Origin: Ignavibacteria bacterium
GTDB lineage: Bacteria > Bacteroidota > Ignavibacteria > Ignavibacteriales > SURF-24
DNA length: 64,000 nucleotides
Direction: 5' to 3'
Assembly (NCBI GenBank): GCA_025612375.1
Contig: JAAXKN010000003.1
Coordinates: 1 to 64,000, forward strand
Made by a program: the position numbers and the translations under genes. How positions within the stretch are numbered: the first letter of the stretch is position 1; every line of letters starts with the position of its first letter. Below are positions 17,532-26,238 of the stretch, piece after piece. The notes beneath the pieces were generated by a model, which worked only from the letters and a program-made list of their open reading frames with translations, had not been told where the DNA came from and did not search any database.

Positions 17532-20306
17532 ATGAAACTGACGAAAATGTTCTCGCTTGCTATTATCCTTCTAATCGCCCTTACTAAATCCACATTTGGC
17601 ATCAATGAAGTAATTGTCAGAGTTCCTGATATCTATTTATCAAAGCCAGGTTATATTGACAAGGCGACACTTGTAGTAGAACCACTTGGCGGGTACTCGG
17701 AACAATCACTTTACCTGGAATACTCCGATCATGGCCAGTTCAGCCCCGGACAGAAAGTTGAAATTATTCACAGATTTGAACTACCCCAGGGGGCAGTTGT
17801 AAATGACCTCTGGTTATGGATCGGCGATAGCGTGATGAAGGCAATCTGCATGGATACGTGGACAGCACGATCAATTTATGACAGCATTGTAAGCATGAAA
17901 CGAGATCCGGCTTTTTTAACTAAGAAAGGAAACCAATACGAACTGCATATTTATCCATTAGAGTCTGGGAAATTAAGAAAAATAAAGCTGAATTTTATTA
18001 CTCCAACTCGCTGGGTAGGCTCGACCGCTGCAACTGAACTTCCATTATTAATGCTAAAATCAAATAACAATGCAGTAAAGCCCCTTGAAGTTCTTTTTAG
18101 AACAAAGCAGGACATGTGGGGTGAAGCCGGGATCAATGAAAGTCCTGATCAAACATTCAAATTTCTGAAGGACACAGCAGGTTACGAGTATAAACTATTA
18201 AATCTTACCGACATCAGCCAGTTCAATAGCCTTAAGTTGAACTACAAAATCAATATGCAGAATGGCTTTTACTCTGATTTAAATAAAGGAAGTGACAGTC
18301 TCACCTATTTCCAATCCTCATTCAAGCTCAAGGATGTTTTCGGCCTCAGTATCGATAGTACGAGTAAAAAGAATCTTATTGGAATTGATTTAAGCGGCAG
18401 CAGTAATAAGAACTACTCGATATTAATACCTAATTTAAAAAAGTTGTTCAAAGCCTCACTTAAGCCTAATGATTACTTTAATGTTATTGTAAGCGGAGCA
18501 GGCAATACAAAAATATTATCATCATCCTGGATACCTGCTGCTCCGGTCAATATCGATAATACGCTGGATGGATTTGTACAAAGTAAATACGCCGATTCTA
18601 TAAGTCAAAGCAAACTTCCAAATTTAACGTACTGTGATAGCCATGCCCCAAATTGCTGGGGATTTACGGGAATTGAGTTATTTGCTAACATAAATAAATT
18701 TGATAATATTTACCTGGCCACAGAAATCTTCAATAAATCAAACATTATTGCTTCATACGATCAAGGCTTTGAGAGGATACCATCTTCAACTGAATTACCT
18801 AAGATCCTGGCATCTTTAGATACTTTCTTCCTGAACGGGGGAAGATTTGTTACCTATTATGATAAAAACCGAGACAATAGGCTCGAACCAGTAGCCACAC
18901 ATTATATAAATGGCTTAAGCACAAAAGCAGCCAATCACAATTCAATGACATTCTATCGCAATATAAATGGGAATATCGGACTAGACTTTCCTGAGAGCAT
19001 AGATCATGCCGGGACATATACACTAAAATATGATGATCCTGACGTTAAAATTGAACTGCAGGACAAAGATGGGAACCCTGTTGTAATTTCCAAAAGGATC
19101 GGGAAAGGCCTGATTGTGGTTTCCGGTATTTGGTCGTTCAACGATGATGCTCCCTTAAAAAAACTTTTAGGAATGCCGCTCCTGGGACTTAATCATTCAA
19201 AAGCTCCATCTCAGTTGGGACAGACTCTGAATGCTATGAGTGATGAATATACAAAAAATAAATTTGACAGGGCTCTTGTCATAAGCAACTCCGATTCTCT
19301 GATTTTAGATCAGGATGCATTTGCATGGTCTGGTAATTATGCATCCCGATTCAGCAGTTCAGCAAAACCGGTCTTCAATTCAATCAATCTTATTGATGGT
19401 ACTGTAAGTGTACCGCCATCTGTTACTGTAGATAATGTCACCTATTATGGCAGTGGTTTCTTATTAAAAAAAGTCGCCGATAATTTGAAGGGAATTCATT
19501 TTGAGGCTCATCTGAACGACTGGGATATTATGTGTTCAATGCTTTCAGCATATTCCATTCCTTCACTTGAACAATTTACCCTCAGGGCATCCGCAGATGA
19601 CAGTCCCGATAAGATTTTGGAAATAAGAGAGATCAGGCAGGATCCGCAGGATAATAACAGTCCTAAATTTTTCATCGGTTCAGCCAACGCAGAAAGTGAG
19701 ATTACGCTAGATATAGCAGCAAAGTTCACCGGGATTGATTCTCTAAAGACACGTTCTTTTACTGTACCAATTTTTCATGACACACCTCAAATAAACCCCG
19801 TAATTTCTGCAATGCTGGGAAATGAGGCGATAAAAGGATACTTTGCAAATGGGGGCTTTGACACAACAAAAATTGTTCAGCTTGCGTTAAAGTATAATCT
19901 GTTATGTGATTATACTGCCCTGCTTGCATTGGAACCGAACGATAAAATTCATTTTATGAAAGATCCTTTTGATGAATCTAAATTAACAAAAGTTGAGGAT
20001 GAACCGAAGGCTGATTCACTAGGCTTTTCTGTTTTCCCGAATCCGTTCAATTCTCAGACGAAAATTCTTGTCAGGGTAAAGAGCCCATCAAAGGTGAATC
20101 TGTATATTTTCAATATTTTGGGACAGCTTGTTAAAACAATTGCCGACGGCGAGGAATTAATTGCGGGTAAATTTTACACTTGGGATGGCAGGGATTCCTT
20201 TAATCAGCCTGTCAGCAGCGGCATTTATCTTACAAGAGTTGAGCTAAAGGAAAGAGATTCGAATAAAATCCAAGCTTTTACAAGGAAACTTCTCCTGTTA
20301 AAATAG
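17532..20306 (+). CDS. VIT-domain secreted protein with vWA-like region and T9SS sorting domain (paralog 2)
   Basis: 924 aa from the ATG after CTGGAGGAG, matching the start context of paralog 1. Same layout: signal peptide, VIT domain (DHGQFSPGQKVEIIHRFELP), vWA-like region, T9SS sorting domain. The metal-site motif at residue 286 reads DLSGS, so it keeps the DxSxS pattern that paralog 1 has lost. Identity with paralog 1 is visible along the whole length and into the terminator, indicating a fairly recent tandem duplication with five genes now between the copies. Confidence 0.87.
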   Translation: MKLTKMFSLAIILLIALTKSTFGINEVIVRVPDIYLSKPGYIDKATLVVEPLGGYSEQSLYLEYSDHGQFSPGQKVEIIHRFELPQGAVVNDLWLWIGDSVMKAICMDTWTARSIYDSIVSMKRDPAFLTKKGNQYELHIYPLESGKLRKIKLNFITPTRWVGSTAATELPLLMLKSNNNAVKPLEVLFRTKQDMWGEAGINESPDQTFKFLKDTAGYEYKLLNLTDISQFNSLKLNYKINMQNGFYSDLNKGSDSLTYFQSSFKLKDVFGLSIDSTSKKNLIGIDLSGSSNKNYSILIPNLKKLFKASLKPNDYFNVIVSGAGNTKILSSSWIPAAPVNIDNTLDGFVQSKYADSISQSKLPNLTYCDSHAPNCWGFTGIELFANINKFDNIYLATEIFNKSNIIASYDQGFERIPSSTELPKILASLDTFFLNGGRFVTYYDKNRDNRLEPVATHYINGLSTKAANHNSMTFYRNINGNIGLDFPESIDHAGTYTLKYDDPDVKIELQDKDGNPVVISKRIGKGLIVVSGIWSFNDDAPLKKLLGMPLLGLNHSKAPSQLGQTLNAMSDEYTKNKFDRALVISNSDSLILDQDAFAWSGNYASRFSSSAKPVFNSINLIDGTVSVPPSVTVDNVTYYGSGFLLKKVADNLKGIHFEAHLNDWDIMCSMLSAYSIPSLEQFTLRASADDSPDKILEIREIRQDPQDNNSPKFFIGSANAESEITLDIAAKFTGIDSLKTRSFTVPIFHDTPQINPVISAMLGNEAIKGYFANGGFDTTKIVQLALKYNLLCDYTALLALEPNDKIHFMKDPFDESKLTKVEDEPKADSLGFSVFPNPFNSQTKILVRVKSPSKVNLYIFNILGQLVKTIADGEELIAGKFYTWDGRDSFNQPVSSGIYLTRVELKERDSNKIQAFTRKLLLLK

Positions 20307-20317
20307 AGAATTTAAGG

Positions 20318-20347
20318 AAAGGCCAGCCATTTATGACTGGCCTTTTT
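20318..20347 (+). terminator. Rho-independent terminator of VIT paralog 2
   Basis: AAAGGCCAG and CTGGCCTTTTT flank a short ATTTATGA core; homologous to the hairpin after paralog 1. Confidence 0.85.
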
Positions 20348-20448
20348 ACTTTTTAAGCTGCTCATTCAGGATACTTACAGGGCAAAATGGAAGGCGCTGC
20401 ACTTAATCAGCCTTTACACGCGTAAAGGTGAAATTACCCTGCCCTTCA

Positions 20449-20537
20449 GTTGCTATTCAATGCGGCCCAAAGAAGAATCTCCTCACTTTTTCAGTATACT
20501 TTTCCGAGAACGCCCTCCGTCACCATTTTATATATTG
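20449..20537 (+). repeat. Dispersed intergenic repeat, copy 2
   Basis: Partner of 15960-16062, again placed 160-250 nt before a gene for a secreted protein. The remaining sequence between the terminator and the next gene shows no gene or RNA. Confidence 0.5.
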
Positions 20538-20700
20538 AGAGCTTAATTTTTTGAGATCTTTAACTTGCCTCTGTAATTAATGACTCAAAACTGGTTTGTA
20601 TTTTTTCTCCAAAATCTATAAACTTGAAACGCAGAAATCAAAGACACTGTTTCTGCTTTCCACGGAGTTCTACAGTTTTAGTAATAAATAAGGTTGCTGA

Positions 20701-22842
20701 ATGAAACTTCTAAAAATTCTATCATTATTTCTTTTCTTTTCATCTCTCATTTACGCCCAGTCCGACGAGTGGATTAACTACAAGCCTCAAAGTGTTGTAA
20801 GTTGCCAGGCAGTTGATGGGCAATTCCTGTGGATCGGAACCGGAAGCTATCTTACAAAACTGAATATGCTGACTGGTGAAAGAGATCTCTTCTGTCCTGA
20901 AAATTCCGGATTGCCTGGATATAACATTAATGCAATTGCAGTAGACCATAAAGGGAACAAATGGGTTGGGACAAATTTAGGACTCGTAAAATACAACGAC
21001 ACTACATGGACCGTATATGATACATCTAATTCGGATTTGCCGGAAAACTATGTCCTGTCAATTGCCTTGGATAAGCAGGACAATTTGTGGATTGCAAACG
21101 GCTTGGGAACTGTAAGATTCGATGGTATAAATTGGACCACATATAAAATAAATGGTTCTATTACTCCAGCCGGCGTCGTTCAATCTGCTGCGGTTGATAA
21201 TAAAGGGAATAAATGGTTTGCATGCTATGGCGGCGGACTGTTAAAATTTAACGATACCACATGGACTGTATACAACAGTTCCAATTCCGGATTGCTAGAC
21301 AATTATTCCCATACACTTGCTATCGATAATGATGGAAATAAATGGATGTCTTGCTGGGCCGGGCTTGTTAAATTTGACAATAGTACATGGACAACATATA
21401 ACCATTCTAACTCGAAATTACCGGATGACGGGATCCGGTCAATTGCAGTGGATTCTCTGGGAAATAAGTGGATCGCCACTAATGCAGGCCTGGCAAAATT
21501 TGACGGCAAAAACTGGACAGTATTCAACAGTTCCAATTCCGGACTGCCGGAAAATCAGGTCTTATCTGTGGTAATTGATGATATGGGAAATAAGTGGGTG
21601 GGAACAACTTACCGGATTTCCAGGTTCGATGACCAGAATTGGACGGTGTACAGGACTTCCAACTCAGGTCTTCTGTATACCGGGACCAACCAGATTGCCA
21701 TAGACAGCCACAATAATAAATGGATGGCAGATAATTCTGTATTAACAAAATATGACGGAACTGAATGGACCGTCTATCGCCCTACTTTAACCGGAGTCTC
21801 CAATGCACAAATCACTTCAATCGCAATAGACCTTCAGGGGTATAAATGGATCGGATCAGACCTTGGCCTCTTCAGATTTGATGATACGACCTGGACAGTG
21901 TATAACAGCACAAATTTCGGGCTGCCTGGAAATTACGTAACATCAGTTGCCGTAGATTCCAAGGGTAATAAATGGCTTGGAATAGATTACACTGCCGGCC
22001 TGTTAAAATTTGACGGCCAGGACTGGAAATTTTATAGTACCTCAAATTCCGGTTTCCCAGGAATGTACATAGTTAATTCCATCTTAATTGATGAGAATGA
22101 GAATAAATGGCTTGGAACCTCAACATATGGGGAACTGATTGAGTATAACGACACAACGTGGACAGTATATGATAAGTCCAATTCAGGACTTCCACAGGAT
22201 CTGGTTACTGTAGTTGCCTCAGATCAACAAGGGAATAAATGGATTGGGACTAAAAATAGTGGAGTAGTCAAATTTGACGGCAGCAGTTGGACGGTCTATA
22301 ATAAAACCAATTCAGCTTTAAGCTCTAACTATATATATTCAATATGCTTTGATCAGAAGAATAACATCTGGCTTGGAACGAATAACGGCCTGGGTAAGTT
22401 TGACGGGAAGGTCTGGACTGTGTTTAACAGCTCAAATTCAGGTTTGGACGCAAAGTTTGTTAAATCAGTAACAGTTGATAAGGATGGCAATAAATGGATA
22501 GCTACAGATAAAGGGGTGTCGGTCTTAAAAGGAGAAGGTATATTAGCAGAAGTTAAGACAGATAAGGTTTCGCACCCGGAAATGTTTTCACTTAGCCAGA
22601 ATTACCCAAATCCCTTTAACCCGTCGACAAAAATTTCCTTTACAATTCCCGAAGGAAGATTTGTAAAACTTCTGGTTTATGATATGCTCGGGAAAGAAGT
22701 AGGAGTACTTGCAAATGAATACAGGTCTGCCGGAACGCATACGGTTCAGTTTGATGCCTCTTCCCTGCCCAGCGGAATGTACATATATTCCATTCAGGCC
22801 GGAGAGTTCAGAAGTTCAAAGAAACTTCTCCTGATTAAATAG
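20701..22842 (+). CDS. Secreted two-component-regulator-propeller (Reg_prop) protein with T9SS sorting domain
   Basis: 713 aa. Signal peptide to about 19 (LIYAQ), then about 14 repeats of ~42 residues with the pattern D-x-x-G-N-K-W-(I/V/L)-G-T-x-x-G-(L)-x-K-(F/Y)-(N/D)-x-x-x-W-T-V-Y, i.e. the Reg_prop/YvrL-like propeller normally found in the periplasmic sensor of hybrid two-component systems. Here there is no membrane segment or kinase; the protein instead ends with a T9SS sorting domain (QNYPNPFNPSTK). It is therefore an exported free propeller, probably binding glycans or surface partners (inference). Confidence 0.9.
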   Translation: MKLLKILSLFLFFSSLIYAQSDEWINYKPQSVVSCQAVDGQFLWIGTGSYLTKLNMLTGERDLFCPENSGLPGYNINAIAVDHKGNKWVGTNLGLVKYNDTTWTVYDTSNSDLPENYVLSIALDKQDNLWIANGLGTVRFDGINWTTYKINGSITPAGVVQSAAVDNKGNKWFACYGGGLLKFNDTTWTVYNSSNSGLLDNYSHTLAIDNDGNKWMSCWAGLVKFDNSTWTTYNHSNSKLPDDGIRSIAVDSLGNKWIATNAGLAKFDGKNWTVFNSSNSGLPENQVLSVVIDDMGNKWVGTTYRISRFDDQNWTVYRTSNSGLLYTGTNQIAIDSHNNKWMADNSVLTKYDGTEWTVYRPTLTGVSNAQITSIAIDLQGYKWIGSDLGLFRFDDTTWTVYNSTNFGLPGNYVTSVAVDSKGNKWLGIDYTAGLLKFDGQDWKFYSTSNSGFPGMYIVNSILIDENENKWLGTSTYGELIEYNDTTWTVYDKSNSGLPQDLVTVVASDQQGNKWIGTKNSGVVKFDGSSWTVYNKTNSALSSNYIYSICFDQKNNIWLGTNNGLGKFDGKVWTVFNSSNSGLDAKFVKSVTVDKDGNKWIATDKGVSVLKGEGILAEVKTDKVSHPEMFSLSQNYPNPFNPSTKISFTIPEGRFVKLLVYDMLGKEVGVLANEYRSAGTHTVQFDASSLPSGMYIYSIQAGEFRSSKKLLLIK

Positions 22843-22862
22843 CATTAAGAATTTTTCAATTC

Positions 22863-22897
22863 AAAGCCCTCAGGATATTTTTCCTCGAGGGCTTTTT
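22863..22897. terminator. Terminator between convergent cargo genes
   Basis: AAAGCCCTC and GAGGGCTTT with T-runs on the plus side; placed between two convergent T9SS genes and able to serve the plus-strand one, possibly both. Confidence 0.75.
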
Positions 22898-22913
22898 GTT
22901 AATAGCACTTCTA

Positions 22914-24410
22914 TCATTTCAGTAGTATGAACTTTTTAGCGGTACTGTAGCCGCCGGACTCAAGCCTGTAAATGTATACTCCACTTGGAAGGCGGCTGCC
23001 GTCAAACCTTACAGAGTAGCTGCCTGCAGTCTGGTATTCATCTACAACTGAAGTGACCACCTTTCCCAGTGCATCATAAACTATCAATCTTACCCTGCCA
23101 TCGCTTTTTATGAAATAATTTATTGCCGTAGACGGATTAAACGGATTTGGGTAATTCTGAGAAAGTGTAAAGTCCCGGATAGCATAAGGATCTTCCTCCG
23201 GCAGCAGATCATATCTAATCTTTACAACTGCACCTGAGACCGGCAACTGATCCAACTGATCTTTCCCCCAGTTATAACGGAAGTTATAATCACTAAAAGG
23301 AGTTGCTGAATATTCCCACTCACCTTCATCCCAGCTGAAAGATTCTCCCTTAACTGCATTCCCGTTACCGTCGTATGTATAAGTAATTCTGAATGCATTC
23401 TCCCAACTATTACCGGACGGGAACTGGGAAATAACTGAAATGAGGCTGCCGGCTTCATCATATGCTCTTGTTGTCAGCCATCGTTTTACAAACGTACTGT
23501 CCTGCCATGCTTCATTAAGTGTGGAAGTGCAGCTGCCTTTAATATCATAAGTATTTGTAATTCTGTCACGGCGGCTGAGGATTCCATCCTGCCAGTCCTC
23601 ATAAATTTCAGAAATCCTGTTTCCCCGGCTGTCATACGTATAAGCAGAACTGTTGGTTTTAACCCAGGCCTCACGCCCCCACCTTTCATACAAATATGAA
23701 AGTTCATTGCCCGCATTGTCAAAACTGTAAGTGACCCTTCCAATTCTAACCCATGCCCCATCCACAAAATTTTCCTGCATAATTGTACTGCCATTATTGC
23801 TATAAGTGCTGCTTATCCTGGTAAAATCAGTCCAGCGGCCGTCTTCAAGCCTCTGATATAGTGAGCTAAGCCGTCTGCCATTGCTATCGTAGTCATAAAT
23901 ATTTCTAAAATTGTTTACCCATGCGGTATCGGTAAAGTATTCCGTATTTTCATAGCGCAGATTATCATTAATGTCGTAGGTATAAATGACCCTGCTATGA
24001 TAATTCCAGCAGCTATTTGACCAGATAAACCTGGTTTCCATTAGCAGATTGCCTTTAGAGTCGTACTTGAATGTTCTTCTGAAATACCTTACCAATGAGC
24101 CATCCTGGTTATTCTCTTCAGTTTCGGTTAACAGATTGCCCTTATTGTCATAGGTCCGGGTATATCTTTTACTTGAGTCAATTAAAATTTCTGAGGGGCG
24201 GTAGACCAGGTCACCCGATTCATTATCCGTCCGGGCTTTGCGGAGATTTTTGCTTGAGAGTTTCTGCCCGGTAAAGGGCGAAAGGTGGTTCTCATGCCTT
24301 AAGAAGCATGGCGCGGCATCAGGAAGTCCCATATCCTGTTCAATTTTTTGCGGGTAGGCACCTGCCTGCAGAAGTGCCATTAAAATATATAAGCAGAAAA
24401 GGCTTTTCAC
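22914..24410 (-). CDS. Secreted tyrosine/glycine (YD-like) repeat protein with T9SS sorting domain, paralog 1
   Basis: 498 aa, GTG start after GGAGCCCGGA. Signal peptide to ~20 (QAGAYPQ). The core is about nine repeats of ~38-42 residues with the pattern T-Y-D-x-x-G-N-x-L-x-x-x-x-E-x-W-x-x-G-x-W-V-x, like degenerate YD/Rhs strands. There is no Rhs core peptidase or toxin tip; it ends with a T9SS sorting domain (QNYPNPFNPSTA ... KKFILLK). Likely an exported beta-solenoid or propeller-like binding protein. Paralog of the gene at 26239-27840; the two flank manA. Confidence 0.85.
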   Translation of the reverse strand: MKSLFCLYILMALLQAGAYPQKIEQDMGLPDAAPCFLRHENHLSPFTGQKLSSKNLRKARTDNESGDLVYRPSEILIDSSKRYTRTYDNKGNLLTETEENNQDGSLVRYFRRTFKYDSKGNLLMETRFIWSNSCWNYHSRVIYTYDINDNLRYENTEYFTDTAWVNNFRNIYDYDSNGRRLSSLYQRLEDGRWTDFTRISSTYSNNGSTIMQENFVDGAWVRIGRVTYSFDNAGNELSYLYERWGREAWVKTNSSAYTYDSRGNRISEIYEDWQDGILSRRDRITNTYDIKGSCTSTLNEAWQDSTFVKRWLTTRAYDEAGSLISVISQFPSGNSWENAFRITYTYDGNGNAVKGESFSWDEGEWEYSATPFSDYNFRYNWGKDQLDQLPVSGAVVKIRYDLLPEEDPYAIRDFTLSQNYPNPFNPSTAINYFIKSDGRVRLIVYDALGKVVTSVVDEYQTAGSYSVRFDGSRLPSGVYIYRLESGGYSTAKKFILLK

Positions 24411-24588
24411 TCCGGGCTCCGGTTTGTTCTATTGAGTAAGACCAAAACAACTTATCATCAGCGTTCTGAAAAGCGGGTAAATTTCCCTCCTGTAATTTAA
24501 GGAGGTTATAACTATAAATACATTAAAAAATTGAAATATGAAACTTCCAATTTTCGACCTTTTTGTGATGACAAAAAAAAGGAAAGAA

Positions 24589-24615
24589 AGTCCGGACTAC
24601 TCAGGAGTCCGGACT
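24589..24615. terminator. Inverted repeat downstream of manA
   Basis: AGTCCGGACT is repeated around a 7-nt loop. On the minus strand the stem is followed by a pyrimidine run ending in eight T, so it could terminate the manA transcript. Confidence 0.5.
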
Positions 24616-24697
24616 ATTTATTTTCTTTAATTTTCTTTAAATATTTCTTTAGGTATCTGTAAGCCTTTGTTTTATAATGACTTAAGTGGTGGTGCTG

Positions 24698-24802
24698 TGT
24701 ACCATTTGGTCACCAGACAGTGTACCATTTGGTCACCAGTTCCGGGTACCATTTGGTCACCATTTCTGAGTACCATTTGGTCACCTGTGTACCATTTGGT
24801 CC
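24698..24802. repeat. Five-copy array of GTACCATTTGGTCACC
   Basis: Copies start at 24699, 24722, 24746, 24770 and 24789 (spacing 23, 24, 24 and 19 bp); the first four are identical over GTACCATTTGGTCACC and the fifth lacks one base. Each unit is an imperfect dyad (ACCA-TT-TGGT). Multiple short repeats of this kind occur at the ends of IS21-family elements, but no transposase is present. Otherwise the 24411-24864 gap holds only the inverted repeat at 24589-24615. Confidence 0.8.
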
Positions 24803-24864
24803 ACTGTCCGTAATTCCCCAATAAAAAGTTAGAACGGGAAATTTTCAGGATTCTTTATCCCCAA

Positions 24865-26106
24865 TTATCTGGACTTTGGAATGGAAGCTCTGAAGACCAG
24901 GGAGCCCTTGCTGAAATATATTTTCAGCTCTTTTACCATTGCAGGTATCAGAAGTGAGTCACCTTTTCTATATGACACTTTTTTCCCATTTAATTCAACA
25001 GAAATATTTCCTTCCAGAATCAGAAGAATGCTCACGCTGCTGTTATCCATAACTCTGGAGGAATCTTCTTTGAACTTCCACCTGGTAATTTCAAATTCCC
25101 TAGCCGGAACGCGGTATACATTTTCTTCATTTTCCTGGGAATTGCTGTTTATAATTTCAACCGGATGAAGGTTGTAGGATAGTATTTCAAGAAGCGAGTC
25201 GATATCCTTAAACTTTGGCGTAAGCCCTGCGCGGACAACATTATCGGAATTTGCCATGCATTCAATTATGTTCCCCTTCAGGTAAGCGTGAGGAATGCCC
25301 GCATCTAGAAAGATTCCCTCGCCTTCTTTAAGTTCAACAAGGTTAAAAAGAAATACGGGGAAGAGCCCTACGTCAGTTCCATACTGCTTCTCAAGCTCCA
25401 GGAAAAGGTGCTCTTCTTCAGTCCTTAGCGCTGGTTCCCTGCTAAGGATTTCCGTTTTTATTTTTTCAACTGCAGTTTTTAACTCATCAGGATGTGAGAC
25501 TGATTTCTTTACAATTTCTTCATACAGGGATTTAACCTTGTTTTCATCGGAAAGCCATGAGCTTTGAATTTCATCCGTTATTTTACCGCCGGTAAACTCC
25601 TTTAGTCCGCCATAGCTTTCAACGGCTTTCAAGAATTTATCAAGCGGCTTAAAACCGACCAGTGCCTTAAGGCTGTCGAGGGCAATTGCAATTTCGGGTT
25701 TATGGTTATCGTCGGGGTAATTCTTAGGGTCCTTCTGGTGAAGAATTCCGGCTTTAGCTTTATCCGGGTGGGCCTGTATGGATAAGGCTTCAGAAGCAGA
25801 AAGTACTTTAAGAAGAAACGGGAGTTTTCCGTCAAACTTCTCTGCAACATCTTTGCCCAGAACCTCTTCCGGAAATTCATCTATCAGTTCGTTAAGGCTG
25901 ATTTCCTTTCCACCGGAAAGAACGGCAGAAGAAGGTGCCTTAGGATGGGCTCCGATCCAGAGTTCAGCATACGGCTTACCCTCTTCGGGCTTGATGCCGA
26001 GGAGCTTTGGAATTACGGCCTCATTTCCCCTTGCGCCCCATTCATAGTTCTGTATTTTATTTTTAAGCAGGTATGCTACCGGCTCGATCTTTATTTCCTC
26101 AGACAT
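24865..26106 (-). CDS. manA: Mannose-6-phosphate isomerase, class I
   Basis: Interconverts fructose-6-phosphate and mannose-6-phosphate, feeding GDP-mannose and glycan synthesis, in the cytoplasm. 413 aa, normal for type I. Seen: YEWGARG near the N-terminus, YAELWIGAHPKAPS, the zinc ligands in SIQAHPDKAKA and HKPEIAIAL, and the C-terminal active-site stretch GIFLDAGIPHAYLKG. The gene stands alone between two YD-like cargo genes, without an obvious SD. Confidence 0.95.
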   Translation of the reverse strand: MSEEIKIEPVAYLLKNKIQNYEWGARGNEAVIPKLLGIKPEEGKPYAELWIGAHPKAPSSAVLSGGKEISLNELIDEFPEEVLGKDVAEKFDGKLPFLLKVLSASEALSIQAHPDKAKAGILHQKDPKNYPDDNHKPEIAIALDSLKALVGFKPLDKFLKAVESYGGLKEFTGGKITDEIQSSWLSDENKVKSLYEEIVKKSVSHPDELKTAVEKIKTEILSREPALRTEEEHLFLELEKQYGTDVGLFPVFLFNLVELKEGEGIFLDAGIPHAYLKGNIIECMANSDNVVRAGLTPKFKDIDSLLEILSYNLHPVEIINSNSQENEENVYRVPAREFEITRWKFKEDSSRVMDNSSVSILLILEGNISVELNGKKVSYRKGDSLLIPAMVKELKIYFSKGSLVFRASIPKSR

Positions 26107-26238
26107 AGTTACTTATTCCCAATCCTCTGCTTTTGTAATTACAAATAAACATGTTTTCAAAGATAAAAAAACATTACTTAAAACCATAAAGTAAGTATAA
26201 GAAAACCGGGCCGGATTCTCTATAGAGCCGGGGCTTCC

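Noticed and set aside
22914-24410. Rhs/YD toxin
   Set aside because: Repeats are YD-like, but there is no Rhs core, DPxGL cleavage motif, variable toxin tip or immunity gene; the protein ends in a T9SS sorting domain.
24698-24802. CRISPR array
   Set aside because: Units are only 16 bp with 3-8 bp between them, there are no spacer-length unique segments and no cas genes.
26200-26236. Terminator after the second YD-like gene
   Set aside because: GC-rich inverted pieces (CCGGCTC...GAGAATCCGG) are present but do not form one clean stem with a T-run.
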